A DNA stretch of 64,000 nucleotides from Trueperaceae bacterium (GTDB lineage: Bacteria > Deinococcota > Deinococci > Deinococcales > Trueperaceae), in NCBI GenBank assembly GCA_002707365.1, contig PAMQ01000003.1, forward strand, positions 1-64,000, given 5' to 3'. This document shows, piece by piece, positions 18,154-28,511 of this stretch (the stretch's first letter is position 1; the number at the start of each line of letters is the position of its first letter). Both the position numbers and the translations under genes were made by a program. The notes under the pieces were generated by a model, which saw only the letters and a list, made by a program, of their open reading frames with translations, was not told where the DNA came from and made no database searches.

Positions 18154-18159
18154 TACTAT
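18154..18159 (+). promoter_or_regulatory. -10 box for the clpC transcript
   Basis: TACTAT (overlapping TATAAC at 18157-18162) lies 6 bases before the ATG at 18166. This fits a leaderless transcript that begins with the short leader ORF. Confidence 0.5.
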
Positions 18160-18165
18160 AACATC

Positions 18166-18240
18166 ATGTTGATCCCTGTCGATGACACATTAGACGCCTT
18201 GCGATCTACTTGGCTGTTTACATGTGTGGAGATCCTGTGA
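18166..18240 (+). CDS. 24-residue leader peptide ORF overlapping the clpC start
   Basis: ATG at 18166-18168, 24 codons, TGA at 18238-18240. The first residues read MLIPVDDTLDALRSTWLF. Its stop overlaps the clpC start as GTGA, so translation of clpC may depend on translation of this peptide. The ATG sits 6 bases from a TANNNT box, so ribosomes could load on it without a ribosome-binding site. No homology recognised. A simple untranslated leader is the alternative. Confidence 0.45.
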   Translation: MLIPVDDTLDALRSTWLFTCVEIL

Positions 18241-20444
18241 ACCGTTACGACGATCGAGCCCGCCTAGTTTTTCACTTTGCCCGCGAAGAGGGGGCTAAAT
18301 TAGGTCACGCCATGATTGGGCCAGAACATCTACTTCTCGGGCTAATGCGTGAGGCAGGCACCGCTTCCCAAGTCCTTGGTGAATTTGGCGCCACTTTAGA
18401 AGGGTTCCGCCGCCAGGTCGAGGAGATGGTCGGTCGCGGAGACGGTTTGCCGCGGAACGAAACGGCCGCTATTACACCCAGAGCTCGACGCGTAATGGAA
18501 TTAGCTGGATCTGAAGCCCGTAGCCTGGGAAGCAATGTCATCGCCACCGAACATATTTTACTGGGAATAATTAGGGAGGGAGACGGGGTTGCATACCGTA
18601 TCCTTCAACAACTTACTCGTGATGTAGACACCGTTCGCTGGCGCATTCTTGCGGCAGCAGACCCTAAAAATCAGACGGAAGAAACATCCACACCTTTCCT
18701 TGACGAGTACGCCAGGGATTTGACAAATGAAGCGCGCGAAAAGAAGCTCGATCCGGTAATTGGGCGGGCTGAAGAAATTCGTCGCGTGATCCAGATACTA
18801 TCCCGAAGAAATAAGAATAATCCGGTTTTGATTGGGGAGCCTGGTGTTGGTAAGACTGCCATAGTTGAAGGCCTTGCCCAATCCATTGTCGATGGTAATG
18901 TTCCACCTAATCTCGGCGCTGTTCGTGTACTCTCGATCGACCTACCTAATATTGTTGCGGGAACCAAATACCGAGGGGAATTCGAGGAGCGCTTACGACA
19001 ACTTATAGAGGAGCTGAAAAACCCTAAGGTAATAGCCTTCATTGATGAACTCCACACCCTTGTAGGAGCTGGTGGCGCCGAAGGTACTTTAGATGCAGCT
19101 AACATCTTAAAACCCTCGTTATCACGAGGAGAGGTACAAATTATTGGCGCAACCACCATTGGCGAATACCATCGCTACGTTGAAAAAGATGCTGCTTTGG
19201 AACGGCGTTTCCAACCAATAATTGTTTTGGAATCAACCCCTGAAGAGTCTTTTGAAATCCTCCAGGGGTTACAGGAACGATATGAGGCACACCATTCTGT
19301 TTCAATCCCTGAGTCGATACTGAAGATGGCAATTCGCTACGGGGAAAGATCAATGCCGGGCCGCAATTTTCCTGATAAAGCAATAGATTTGATCGATGAG
19401 GCGGCGGCCCGAACTAGGTTAAATAAATCTTTAGGCTCGCCTGTCTTACAAACTGAAGATGGAACCCCAATAGTCAGCCGAGAGGACATAGAAGCAGTCG
19501 TGAGTTCTTGGGGCGGCGTTTATATCGATGAGAAGGATCCGGCCAAATTGGATACCGTTTTTGACCGCCTCAAAGAAAAGGTCATTGGCCAGGAATCCGC
19601 TATAGCTTCTCTTTACTCTGCCCTCCGCAGAGCTCAAGTGGGATTAGGCGGTCGAACCCGTGTTTCGGCATCATTGCTTTTTGTTGGGCCTTCGGGTTTG
19701 GGAAAAACATATCTGGCCAAACAATTAGCAATTGAGCTTTTCGGGAGCGAACGCTCGCTAACGCGATTAGATATGTCTGAATACCAGGAATCTCACACCG
19801 TTTCTAAGCTAATTGGAGCGCCGCCTGGTTATATCGGTCACGAACAAGGTGGCAGATTGACTGAAGCTGTCCGGAGGCAGCCTTTTTCAGTCGTCCTATT
19901 AGACGAAATCGAAAAAGCCCATCCTGATATTTTCAATACGCTTCTGCAGGTGCTGGATGACGGGAGACTCACTGACGGACTCGGCGCTACAGTGGACTTT
20001 CGGCGAGCTATTTTAATCATGACAAGTAATTCAGGATTCAACTCAGCCACCAAGGTGGGATTTCAAGAGTCAGGTCTGCCGGACGTTGAGATGCCCCTAA
20101 GAAATATTTTCAATCACGCATTTATGGATCGACTAGACTAAATTATTGTGTTCAAAACTTATACCGAAACCGAGACCGTTTACATAATTGAACAAATGTT
20201 GGCGGAAATTAAAATCGAACTTTCCAATAGGGGTATCGAAATATCGTTTAGTCCTGAAGTCGCACATTTCTTATGTGAACGACTGCCGAAAGGCGACAGC
20301 GTTCGCAGACTGAGAACCATAATTAGAACTGATATCGAGGATCCCTTATCGCTCGAACTCCTAAACGTAACTAACGAAGACCCAGTTCTGGTTCACGTCG
20401 AAAACGGTGACCTTTGTTTCGCTCGCCCTGTCCCGATTCTTTGA
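18237..20444 (+). CDS. clpC: ClpC-type AAA+ unfoldase, interrupted by an in-frame TAA at 20139-20141
   Basis: Unfolds substrates for the ClpP protease. From the N-terminus: Clp_N double repeat ([17 protein letters not shown]); D1 with Walker [10 protein letters not shown] and Walker [10 protein letters not shown]2 with Walker A GPSGLGKT and Walker [23 protein letters not shown] tripeptide of the ClpP-docking loop (TKVGFQES). No UVR/M-domain separates the D1 parts: DEAAARTRL runs almost directly into [12 protein letters not shown]. The frame reaches FMDRLD, then TAA, then [11 protein letters not shown] and a full D2 small domain to TGA at 20444. TAA sits on the conserved Glu of NRIDE. GTG start 18237 follows GGAG. 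Confidence 0.9.
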
Positions 20445-20549
20445 ACCCACCTCTAGCTACTAATAGCCCAAGGGGACTTCTCACTTTGAATGTTTGTTTC
20501 TTTATGCTCCGAAAACCTTCTTAGGTGTAAAAGTTAAAATGCTCGGTGT

Positions 20550-21908
20550 ATGGCGAAAATGAGCACGGTTTATCGGTGCCGAGAATGCGATAGTCAATCA
20601 ACATTTCCGTTAGGACGTTGTCCTCGTTGCGGTGAATGGGGAACCATGGAACCCCGGGCTGAGACACCTGCTCTAGATATTGATAACCGGATCGCCGAAA
20701 TGAATTCGGCCCCGTCCGAATTGACTCGACTTTCGACAGTACAAGTAGATGACTCATCCCGACGTTCGGCCGGCATTCCTGAAGTCGACCGGGTATTAGG
20801 GGGGGGTTGGGTACCAGGGGGTGTTCTTCTCTTAACCGGAGAGCCTGGTGTTGGGAAATCAACATTACTGCTTCAATTGTCTGACCTTGCAGCCTCAGTA
20901 GGCCATCAGACCTTATACATCTCGGGAGAGGAATCTCTGTCTCAAGTGAAACTACGAGCTAACCGAATCGGAGTGAAAGCTGATCTAGCCTTAACACGCG
21001 AAATCAACGCTCATGCCCTAGCCCATCACTTCCAGAATACTTCAACAGATTTAGTGATAATCGACTCAATTCAGTCCATTCTTGCAGACACCAGAAGTAC
21101 CCCAGGATCTTTGACTCAAGTCCGGGACGCAAGTGCTATTCTTACCCAAGCAGCAAAATCTACAAATACCACCCTTGTCTTAATCGGACACGTTACAAAG
21201 CAGGGCGGAATAGCTGGCCCAAAGGTAATAGAACACATGGTGGACGCTACTTTAAGCCTAGAAGCCGCATCGACTTTCAAGATCTTAAGGGCCCTCAAGA
21301 ATCGTTTTGGGCCTGCCGGAGAGGTGGGAGTTTTTGAGATGGGCTCGGAAGGCCTTGTTCCTTTACCCAACCCTTCTCAGGCCTTCCTTGCTGAACGTCG
21401 AGGTGACATCCCTGGTTCGGTTGTGCTTGCTGCTTTGGAGGGCCAGCGGTCACTACTTCTTGAGGTACAAGCGTTGGCTTCCAAAACGCCTCATCCTTCT
21501 CCTCGCCGGGTGGTACAAGGTTTAGATCCAAGGCGAGTTGATGTTGTCTTAGCTGTACTTGAACGCCGTGTCGGTCTTCCTTTGGCTAGCCTTGACATCT
21601 TTATCAACGTTGCAGGGGGTCTTCGACTTACCGACCCAGGGGCAGATCTCGCAGTTGCATTAGCCACCTATTCAGCGATAATCGGCAAATCATTGCCCGC
21701 CCAAACGGCTGTGGTCGGAGAGGTGGGGCTTGCGGGAGAAGTCCGATCTGTCAAACAAATGCTCCAACGCCAGAGGGAATCCGAACGTTCGGGATACCCC
21801 CATTTAATTGCACCGACGACCCAATCCACAGAACACCCTGGAATTCGGTCAGTATCAGAAGCTATTACTTTGGCTTGGGGAAACGGGGTACCAATCGATG
21901 AGTCATAG
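20550..21908 (+). CDS. radA: DNA repair protein RadA (Sms)
   Basis: Branch-migration ATPase of recombination. The 452 residues show the N-terminal zinc finger (YRCRECDSQ and CPRCGEWG), a RecA-like core with Walker A GEPGVGKST, the RadA-specific KNRFG motif (LKNRFGPAGEVG), and a C-terminal Lon-protease-like domain. All motifs are intact. The gene begins 105 bases after clpC; a TAAAAT box 9 bases before the ATG suggests its own, nearly leaderless promoter. The next gene overlaps its end by 11 bases. The clpC-radA-PIN/TRAM order is also seen in Firmicutes (with disA). Confidence 0.95.
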   Translation: MAKMSTVYRCRECDSQSTFPLGRCPRCGEWGTMEPRAETPALDIDNRIAEMNSAPSELTRLSTVQVDDSSRRSAGIPEVDRVLGGGWVPGGVLLLTGEPGVGKSTLLLQLSDLAASVGHQTLYISGEESLSQVKLRANRIGVKADLALTREINAHALAHHFQNTSTDLVIIDSIQSILADTRSTPGSLTQVRDASAILTQAAKSTNTTLVLIGHVTKQGGIAGPKVIEHMVDATLSLEAASTFKILRALKNRFGPAGEVGVFEMGSEGLVPLPNPSQAFLAERRGDIPGSVVLAALEGQRSLLLEVQALASKTPHPSPRRVVQGLDPRRVDVVLAVLERRVGLPLASLDIFINVAGGLRLTDPGADLAVALATYSAIIGKSLPAQTAVVGEVGLAGEVRSVKQMLQRQRESERSGYPHLIAPTTQSTEHPGIRSVSEAITLAWGNGVPIDES

Positions 21909-22950
21909 GCCACCATTAAGTCTGGTCCTCACGATTTTTACTAGCGTCTCCCTAGGACTAGTGTTTTTCTGGCTTTCGGGTATCTTACTTCAAAACGGAG
22001 TTATTGAAGCGTCAAGCAGTCGAATATACATCACTTTGGTAGGCATATCTTTGGGCTCTTTGTCGACTCAACCAACGCTTCGGTTGATCAAATTTTTTAC
22101 CCGCCAGATTTTGGCGAGAACAACCATCAGAACCAAAATCGACCTCCCCTCAGTATTCCTTGGAACAGTACTTGGGCTCCTCAGTACCGTTTACATAGAT
22201 CACATTCTGACTCTAAATAATGCTTATGACCCTTACCGATCAGGAATAATAGCTCTAGCATTGATATTGGCTTTCTATTGGTTGAACGCAACCTTGATTC
22301 GCCGTTTCACATTCATTCGAACGCTCAACAGATCATTGTTCCCCTCTGACCCAATATTAACAGACAGCAAGGTCCTGGATACTTCCGCCCTAATTGATGG
22401 AAGACTAAACGCTATCATCAATTCCCACTTCTTAGAACCCCCATTCTTAGTCCCAAATTTCATCGTAAAAGAACTCCAAAATCTAGCCGACACCTCTGAA
22501 CCTTTGAAGCGGCAACGTGGTCGGGCGGGCCTTGAATTGCTTAACCAACTATTCCGTAGCGGACCGTCTTTCATTCAACTGTTTCCTTTCGATCAGCTTC
22601 AAAATAAACCAGTTGACGATCGTCTCGTATCATTGTGCACCACTTTCAGAACTACCTTAATTACGACTGACTATAATCTCACTAGAGTTGCGCAATTAAG
22701 TGGAGTCCGAGTACTAAACATGAATATTTTGGCGACTGCTATGGTGGCTCCAGTCTTACCCGGCGACCAACTCTCCGTAGCTGTCGCCCAGAAGGGTCGG
22801 GCACGTGGACAAGGCGTCGGTTTTTTACCTGATGGCACAATGGTGGTCATCGAAGCCGCGCAAGACCTTCTCGGGAAGCAAGTCTCCGTGATAGTGACCC
22901 GAAACCTGCAGAGCGAAACGGGCAGAATGATCTTCGCAAAAGTGGCTTAG
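21898..22950 (+). CDS. PIN-TRAM domain membrane protein (YacL-like)
   Basis: 350 residues from the ATG at 21898, which overlaps the radA stop. Four membrane helices occupy about residues 1-135. A PIN nuclease domain follows (VLDTSALIDGRL with the first acidic residue, then VPNFIVKELQNLAD and TTDYNLTRVAQL), and a C-terminal TRAM RNA-binding domain (about 285-350). The conserved acids suggest an active RNase. The fusion of a membrane anchor, PIN and TRAM is the YacL family, whose substrate is unknown. Translational coupling with radA is likely. Confidence 0.88.
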   Translation: MSHRPPLSLVLTIFTSVSLGLVFFWLSGILLQNGVIEASSSRIYITLVGISLGSLSTQPTLRLIKFFTRQILARTTIRTKIDLPSVFLGTVLGLLSTVYIDHILTLNNAYDPYRSGIIALALILAFYWLNATLIRRFTFIRTLNRSLFPSDPILTDSKVLDTSALIDGRLNAIINSHFLEPPFLVPNFIVKELQNLADTSEPLKRQRGRAGLELLNQLFRSGPSFIQLFPFDQLQNKPVDDRLVSLCTTFRTTLITTDYNLTRVAQLSGVRVLNMNILATAMVAPVLPGDQLSVAVAQKGRARGQGVGFLPDGTMVVIEAAQDLLGKQVSVIVTRNLQSETGRMIFAKVA

Positions 22951-22963
22951 GTCAAGTTTAACC

Positions 22964-22993
22964 TTGACACTTACTCTGCTCGATGAGTATCGT
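22964..22993 (+). promoter_or_regulatory. Possible promoter of tRNA-Ala
   Basis: TTGACA at 22964-22969 and TATCGT at 22988-22993, spaced 18 bases. The predicted start would lie about 14 bases before the tRNA. The -10 matches consensus at four of six positions. Confidence 0.4.
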
Positions 22994-23013
22994 CTGGACA
23001 CTTGCTGTATTAT

Positions 23014-23089
23014 GGGGCCTTAGCTCAGTTGGGAGAGCACCCGCTTTGCAAGCGGGAGGTCGCCGGTTCGAGCCCGGCAGGCTCCACCA
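23014..23089 (+). tRNA. tRNA-Ala (anticodon TGC)
   Basis: 76 bases including an encoded CCA. The acceptor GGGGCCT pairs with AGGCTCC (one G-U pair), the D-arm is TAGCTCAGTTGGGAGAGC, the anticodon loop TTTGCAA gives TGC, and the T-arm is CGCCGGTTCGAGCCCGGC. It reads alanine codons. It stands alone rather than in an rRNA operon. Confidence 0.97.
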
Positions 23090-23437
23090 GCTGTTTCTCG
23101 ACACGTCAAACTCCTATAGTCGCCTCTTCCGCCTGGCTAGTCCAAATCAAACTAGCTAACTAATCGTTTAATTCTTTTTTAAATTTAATTCATACATGTC
23201 AGGTATAGATTAAATGCGTCCAATGCAATGTCAAATACCACCCAGCCTTCAGCAATACTTATGTTAAATTGTAAGGGGTAGAACACTTTAAGTGCTTCGA
23301 GCGCCTAAAGCCCTTGCATTTAGGTGCTCTTTCCTGGAGGTAGGTCTGTACAACAGTAAACACCTTTCCACTGGCCGGACGTGGATAGCAAAACTATCTT
23401 TCGAATATTTCGTCTGCAAGACTGGTAGAGGCGCCTG
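23090..23437. other. Leader region of the alternative complex III operon
   Basis: About 350 bases between tRNA-Ala and actA. AT-rich up to about 23270, with several possible -10 boxes (for example TATGTTAAAT near 23260). A hairpin occupies 23299-23329. No small ORF of note. The distance and structure suggest a long 5' leader, but no known riboswitch pattern is recognised. Confidence 0.4.
23299..23329 (+). terminator. Hairpin in the act operon leader, possible attenuator
   Basis: Stem of 11 bp (one G-U pair): 23299-23309 with 23319-23329, loop of 9 bases, followed by TTT. A smaller inverted repeat (CACTT/AAGTG) lies just upstream at 23284-23294. It could terminate readthrough from tRNA-Ala or attenuate the act operon. 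Confidence 0.4.
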
Positions 23438-24091
23438 ATGCCGCAATATTTTCCACCTATAGCTAATGCCTTTGCGAAATGGACCGTTATCGGCGGTTTT
23501 ATCTTTACGGTGTTATTGGTAATTACGCTCGTTATTTTTGCAAGAACTAGTAATAATAAGGTTGGCGTCCCAGTAGAACAACCAGTCGCTTTCGAACACA
23601 GTCTTCATGCCGGTGAACTTGGCTTAGATTGTCGTTACTGCCACTCCTCGGTTGAAATCGCGGCTACGGCTAGCATTCCCCCCACCGAAACGTGTATGAC
23701 CTGTCACTCCCAAATACGCGTTGGTGCTCCCGCGTTACAAACCGTACTGGAGAGCTGGGAAAACAATACTCCGATCCGGTGGAATCGAGTACACGACCTA
23801 GCTGACTTTGTGTACTTCGATCACAGTGCCCATGTTGCCAACGGCGTGGGTTGTCGTTCATGCCACGGTCAGGTTGACGAGATGGCCGGAATCTGGAAGG
23901 CTGAACCGCTTACGATGGGGTGGTGCCTCGACTGCCACCGTACGCCCGAGCAGTTCGTCCGTCACCGTAGCGAGGTATTCAACATGTCATATAAACCCCC
24001 AGCCAATCAACGTGATCTTGGAGGCGAGTTGGTCAAGACATACCATATAGCCTCTGACAAGCTCCCTCAGTGTTCGACGTGTCACCGATGA
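23438..24091 (+). CDS. actA: Alternative complex III pentaheme cytochrome c subunit ActA
   Basis: Electron-transfer subunit of the quinol-oxidising alternative complex III. The 217 residues start with a membrane anchor (about 14-37, WTVIGGFIFTVLLVITLVIF) followed by a periplasmic domain with five CxxCH heme sites: CRYCH, CMTCH, CRSCH, CLDCH and CSTCH. This equals the five hemes of characterised ActA. Isolated His residues (HSLHAG, HSAH) are candidate distal ligands. First gene of a tight operon; its TGA overlaps the actB ATG. Confidence 0.95.
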   Translation: MPQYFPPIANAFAKWTVIGGFIFTVLLVITLVIFARTSNNKVGVPVEQPVAFEHSLHAGELGLDCRYCHSSVEIAATASIPPTETCMTCHSQIRVGAPALQTVLESWENNTPIRWNRVHDLADFVYFDHSAHVANGVGCRSCHGQVDEMAGIWKAEPLTMGWCLDCHRTPEQFVRHRSEVFNMSYKPPANQRDLGGELVKTYHIASDKLPQCSTCHR

Positions 24092-27069
24092 GCACTGAAC
24101 CCAGCATCTCATTAATTAGGCAAAAGCTTGAGTCGAGTTCTGGTAAAGACTTCTGGAAGGGACTGGATGAACTAGGTGAGACTGAGGAATTTACCGAATT
24201 CCTAGAGAAGGAATTCCCTCGGCAAGCTGCCCCTCTCGCCAGCGCCGTAGACCGTCGCGACTTTCTTAAGATTTTAGGAGCCTCTTTAGCTTTCGCCGGC
24301 CTTTCCGCTTGCGCACGACCGGGGGCACCTAGTGAGAAGATAGTTCCTTACGTAAAAGCTCCGGAAGAAATGATACCGGGTCAACCGCTGTTTTTTTCCA
24401 CAGCTATCAATAATGGTGGTTATGCTGAAGGCATCCTTGTAGAAAGTCACCAAGGCAGACCTACTAAGATAGAAGGAAACCCCGATCATCCAGCCAGCCT
24501 TGGCGCGACCAGCGCTCGGACCCAAGCCACCGTGCTAACAGTTTATGACCCCGACCGCAGTCAATTCATTTCCGAAAACGGCGATCAGCGGACCTGGGCT
24601 GAATTCACGGAAGCTTTAGAAACCGCTCTGAGGACCCTCGATAATGGTGTTGGCTTGGCCATTCTTACTGAAACGGTAACCTCCCCTTCGTTGAGTAGCC
24701 TTTTGAATCAGGTGATTTCCCGGTACCCAGGGGCAGCATGGTATCAATATGACCCTACTCACGACGATGCAGCTACCAAAGCTGCCGAAGCATCTTTCGG
24801 CCAAGCTGTGAGCATCCAACACGATTTCAGTAAGGCTGATGTAATCCTTTCTTTCGATTTTGACTTTACAAATGAGGGCCCCGGTAATCTACGCTACGCT
24901 AAAGACTTTTCGCGCAAAAGGCGAATTAGACAGGCTGGTGAGGAAATGAACCGCCTCTACCAGTTGGAAAGCTTTCCAAGTCCAACGGGGGCTTTAGCAG
25001 ACCATCGGATACCGCTTAACCCCTCGGAAATCGCCGCTTTTGCAGCTAATGTCGCCCGGGGCTTGGGCATAGATGCTCCTGACGTCCCCCTTCCAAGTGA
25101 TACCGAGTCCTACCTAGAAGCAGTTCTGGAGGATTTGCAATCAAATAAAGGCAATAGTTTGGTATTGGCAGGACCTAATCAATCACCGGATTTACACGTA
25201 CTTACTCATTCCATAAACGAGGTACTTGGCAATATTGGTAACACAGTCACGATTCACGAGCCGGTGGAAGTGAACCCTGTAGACCAAACTGCGTCCCTAA
25301 ACGCGTTGAGTGACAGACTTTCCAACGGCGAGGTTCAGGTTCTATTGGTTTTAGGAGGGAATCCTGCCTACAATGCCCCAGTTGGATTGGGTCTTAAAGA
25401 ATCGATTAAAGCCGTTCCCTTCAGCCTTCACCTTGGTGATTATCGGGATGAAACTGGAGTTCTCACCACATGGCATGTCAACCGAGCTCACTATTTGGAA
25501 GCATGGGCCGACTCAAGAGCCTATGACGGGACCGTTACGATACAGCAACCCTTGATCTCTCCGTTTTACGGAGGTCGCTCTGATCTCGAAATTTTAGCAG
25601 CAGCATTAGGAAAACCGAACGCAACGCCTTACGAGACTGTCCAAGACCACTGGAAGCAGCAGGTGTCAGGAGATTTTGACGCGTTTTGGCGCTCGGCCCT
25701 TCATTCGGGAACGCTTGAAGGAACTAGCGCGAAGCGTTTAGATTTAAAACCTAACCTTCTCGAAGTGCATTTCCCTGAAAGTTCGGGAACAAGGATCCTC
25801 GTGCGGCCTGACCCGACCATTTGGGACGGTCGACACTCCAATAATGGATGGTTGCAGGAGTTACCCAAGCCCTTCAATAAAATCACTTGGGAAAACGCAG
25901 CGTATTTATCACCTAGGACGGCTGAAGAATTAGGGGTAAGAAGTCATCAACTTTTGAACCTATCGGTTGGCGAACGAACAGTTACGGTTCCAGCTTGGGT
26001 CCAGCCTGGACAGGCAAAAGATACAGTTGTATTAACGATGGGTTACGGTCGACAGGAGGCCGGCCGGATCGGTAACAACATAGGGGTAGATGCCTTTTCT
26101 CTTCTTAACGGTGACGAAAACTTCGATGCGCCAGTTCAAATCGAATTTGCCAAAGGCAAGGCACGGTTAGCGACGACACAAGTCCATCAGAACCTGAATG
26201 GGACTGGAGAACGTAGGCATATTATTCGATCTGGGACAATCGGTGAACTTAACGAACATCCTGATCACGTACCATTTGTTCATCCAGTCGAACATCACAC
26301 TGAGGACCTTTATCCAGATTACGAATACAATGGCTACGCTTGGGGCATGGTAATCGATATGACTGTGTGTAACGGTTGTAATGCCTGTATTACAGCTTGC
26401 CAATCAGAAAACAATATACCTATTGTCGGGAAAGAGCAGGTGCTTATTGGTCGTGAATTACATTGGATCCGGGTAGATAACTACTATCGCGGGGACATTG
26501 ACGACCCAGAAATACACCATCAGCCAATGCCTTGTCAGCAATGTGAAAAGGCTCCATGCGAACCGGTATGTCCCGTTGGCGCAACCGTACATGACCACGA
26601 GGGGCTAAATGTTATGGTCTATAACCGTTGTGTCGGAACACGCTACTGTTCCAATAACTGCCCCTACAAAGTACGTCGCTTCAATTTCCTGCAGTACGCT
26701 GAGCTAGATACCACTTCAACAGAATTATCCTTAGCCAATAATCCAGATGTGACGGTGCGTAGCCGTGGGGTCATGGAAAAATGCACCTACTGCACACAAC
26801 GAATTTCTCAAGCCCGGATCACGGCGGACAACGAAGATCGCAAAATTCTTGACGGCGAAATCATTACGGCTTGTCAGGGCGCTTGTCCCATGGAAGCAAT
26901 TGTTTTTGGAGATATTAATGACGCTACCAGCGATGTTTCTATCGCAAAAACCTCCCCGCTGAACTACACAATGCTTGAAGAATTGCAAACAAAGCCACGT
27001 ACAAGCTACTTAGCGAAGGTAACCAACCCCCATCCTCTCCTCGCACCAAAACAATCGGGTAGCCACTGA
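24088..27069 (+). CDS. actB: Alternative complex III iron-sulfur/molybdopterin-fold subunit ActB
   Basis: Large periplasm-facing subunit fusing a molybdopterin-oxidoreductase-like half (ActB1) and a ferredoxin-like half (ActB2). The N-terminal region holds a twin-arginine signal [17 protein letters not shown] followed by LSAC, a possible lipobox. The C-terminal half carries four cysteine clusters: [37 protein letters not shown] and CTYCTQ with CQGACPM. ATG at 24088 overlaps the actA stop and gives 993 residues; a GTG at 24070 is possible but less likely. The molybdopterin half probably carries no cofactor, as in known ActB. Confidence 0.94.
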   Translation: MSTEPSISLIRQKLESSSGKDFWKGLDELGETEEFTEFLEKEFPRQAAPLASAVDRRDFLKILGASLAFAGLSACARPGAPSEKIVPYVKAPEEMIPGQPLFFSTAINNGGYAEGILVESHQGRPTKIEGNPDHPASLGATSARTQATVLTVYDPDRSQFISENGDQRTWAEFTEALETALRTLDNGVGLAILTETVTSPSLSSLLNQVISRYPGAAWYQYDPTHDDAATKAAEASFGQAVSIQHDFSKADVILSFDFDFTNEGPGNLRYAKDFSRKRRIRQAGEEMNRLYQLESFPSPTGALADHRIPLNPSEIAAFAANVARGLGIDAPDVPLPSDTESYLEAVLEDLQSNKGNSLVLAGPNQSPDLHVLTHSINEVLGNIGNTVTIHEPVEVNPVDQTASLNALSDRLSNGEVQVLLVLGGNPAYNAPVGLGLKESIKAVPFSLHLGDYRDETGVLTTWHVNRAHYLEAWADSRAYDGTVTIQQPLISPFYGGRSDLEILAAALGKPNATPYETVQDHWKQQVSGDFDAFWRSALHSGTLEGTSAKRLDLKPNLLEVHFPESSGTRILVRPDPTIWDGRHSNNGWLQELPKPFNKITWENAAYLSPRTAEELGVRSHQLLNLSVGERTVTVPAWVQPGQAKDTVVLTMGYGRQEAGRIGNNIGVDAFSLLNGDENFDAPVQIEFAKGKARLATTQVHQNLNGTGERRHIIRSGTIGELNEHPDHVPFVHPVEHHTEDLYPDYEYNGYAWGMVIDMTVCNGCNACITACQSENNIPIVGKEQVLIGRELHWIRVDNYYRGDIDDPEIHHQPMPCQQCEKAPCEPVCPVGATVHDHEGLNVMVYNRCVGTRYCSNNCPYKVRRFNFLQYAELDTTSTELSLANNPDVTVRSRGVMEKCTYCTQRISQARITADNEDRKILDGEIITACQGACPMEAIVFGDINDATSDVSIAKTSPLNYTMLEELQTKPRTSYLAKVTNPHPLLAPKQSGSH

Positions 27070-28511
27070 TGGGTTTAGCCTCCGGGGACAGGGACCTTGT
27101 TGAGACCCAACGAGTAATTGGTAACGGGCAGACATACGGCAATGTTGACGATGTAATCAATGACCCGGTTCTAGCTGGGCCGTTCAAAACCCCTATGTGG
27201 TGGTGGGTAGGCTTTGGCATAGCAGGAGCCTTCCTGGTCATGTACTTAGTCTCGATTGTCTGGTTAATCACAAAAGGCACAGGAATTTGGGGTAATAACG
27301 TTCCCGTGGCCTGGGGAATGCCCATCATCAATTTTGTCTGGTGGATCGGAATTGGGCACGCAGGAACTTTGATCTCAGCTGCTTTGCTACTTTTCCGCCA
27401 ACCTTGGCGCACCTCGATAAATCGTTTTGCCGAAGCCATGACAATATTTGCTGTAGTGTGCGCAGGACTCTACCCCATTCTTCACTTGGGCCGGCCGTGG
27501 GTGTTTTATTGGTTGATGCCCTATCCTAATACCTATGGACTTTTTCCCCAATTCAGGAGCCCACTTGACTGGGACGTTTTTGCTATAGCCACGTACGGGA
27601 GTGTTTCTGTACTTTTCTGGTTCATTGGTCTTGTGCCAGATCTAGCTACCTTAAGAGACCGTGCGCAAAGTAAATTTCAACGTCTCCTTTACAGCATCCT
27701 GTGTTTAGGTTGGAATGGTTCCGCAAAGGGGTGGCAACGCTATCAAAGGGCATACCTACTCCTAGCAGCCTTGTCATTTCCTCTTGTCTTATCTGTGCAC
27801 AGTACAATCGCAATGGATTTCGCTGTAGCCCAGGTACCTGGATGGAACAACACCGTAATGCCGCCGTACTTCGTTGCTGGCGCCGTATTCGCGGGGTTCG
27901 CCATGGTTCTTATCCTTGCCATCCCTCTAAGAAGGGCCTTCGGTCTGGAAAAGCTCATAACTATGCGCCACCTTGATAACTCAGCAAAATTAATGTTGGC
28001 CACGGGACTGGTTGTCGTTTATGGGTATGCTGTTGAAATTTTCATGGCTTGGTATAGCGGGGTGGAATTCGAACGGTATATGATCTTTAATCGAATCCTC
28101 GGAGCAGACCACTGGTGGGCTTTTTGGCTACTGATTCTTTGCAATGCAGTTGCAATCCAACCTCTTTGGTTCAGGGCTGTCCGTCAAAGTCCATTTGCTT
28201 TGTTTATTATTTCGATTATCGTATCGATCGGAATGTGGCTCGAACGCTTCGTAATTATTTCCGTTACGCTTACTAAAGACTTTCTCCCCTCTTCCTGGGG
28301 AGACTATAAGTCAACTTTTTGGGATTGGTCGCTTTATCTTGGCTCTTTTGGTTTATTCACCGTACTATTCCTACTTTTTATCCGCCTGTTACCGGCAATA
28401 GCCTCTACGGAAATGAAAGAACTCATTCACCACGATAAACATCATGGTAGTGATTCTTTCGAAGATATCCGCCTCGATTACTTCAAACAACCTAAGGAGT
28501 CAGGACATTGA
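27069..28511 (+). CDS. actC: Alternative complex III NrfD-like membrane subunit ActC
   Basis: Quinol-binding integral membrane subunit. The 480 residues contain about ten transmembrane helices of the NrfD/PsrC type, with features such as FVWWIGIGHAGTLISA (conserved His), PWRTSINRFAEAMTIF and LHLGRPWVFYWLMP. The ATG overlaps the actB stop (ACTGATG). A histidine-rich tail (HHDKHHGSD) faces the cytoplasm. Expected to couple quinol oxidation to proton movement together with ActF. Confidence 0.95.
   Translation: MGLASGDRDLVETQRVIGNGQTYGNVDDVINDPVLAGPFKTPMWWWVGFGIAGAFLVMYLVSIVWLITKGTGIWGNNVPVAWGMPIINFVWWIGIGHAGTLISAALLLFRQPWRTSINRFAEAMTIFAVVCAGLYPILHLGRPWVFYWLMPYPNTYGLFPQFRSPLDWDVFAIATYGSVSVLFWFIGLVPDLATLRDRAQSKFQRLLYSILCLGWNGSAKGWQRYQRAYLLLAALSFPLVLSVHSTIAMDFAVAQVPGWNNTVMPPYFVAGAVFAGFAMVLILAIPLRRAFGLEKLITMRHLDNSAKLMLATGLVVVYGYAVEIFMAWYSGVEFERYMIFNRILGADHWWAFWLLILCNAVAIQPLWFRAVRQSPFALFIISIIVSIGMWLERFVIISVTLTKDFLPSSWGDYKSTFWDWSLYLGSFGLFTVLFLLFIRLLPAIASTEMKELIHHDKHHGSDSFEDIRLDYFKQPKESGH

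Noticed and set aside
18056-18165. T-box or other riboswitch before glyQ or clpC
   Set aside because: The 110-base intergenic region is too short and shows no antiterminator-like motif.
20148-20444. An independent small ORF after clpC
   Set aside because: Its sequence is the ClpC D2 small domain, in frame with the upstream part.
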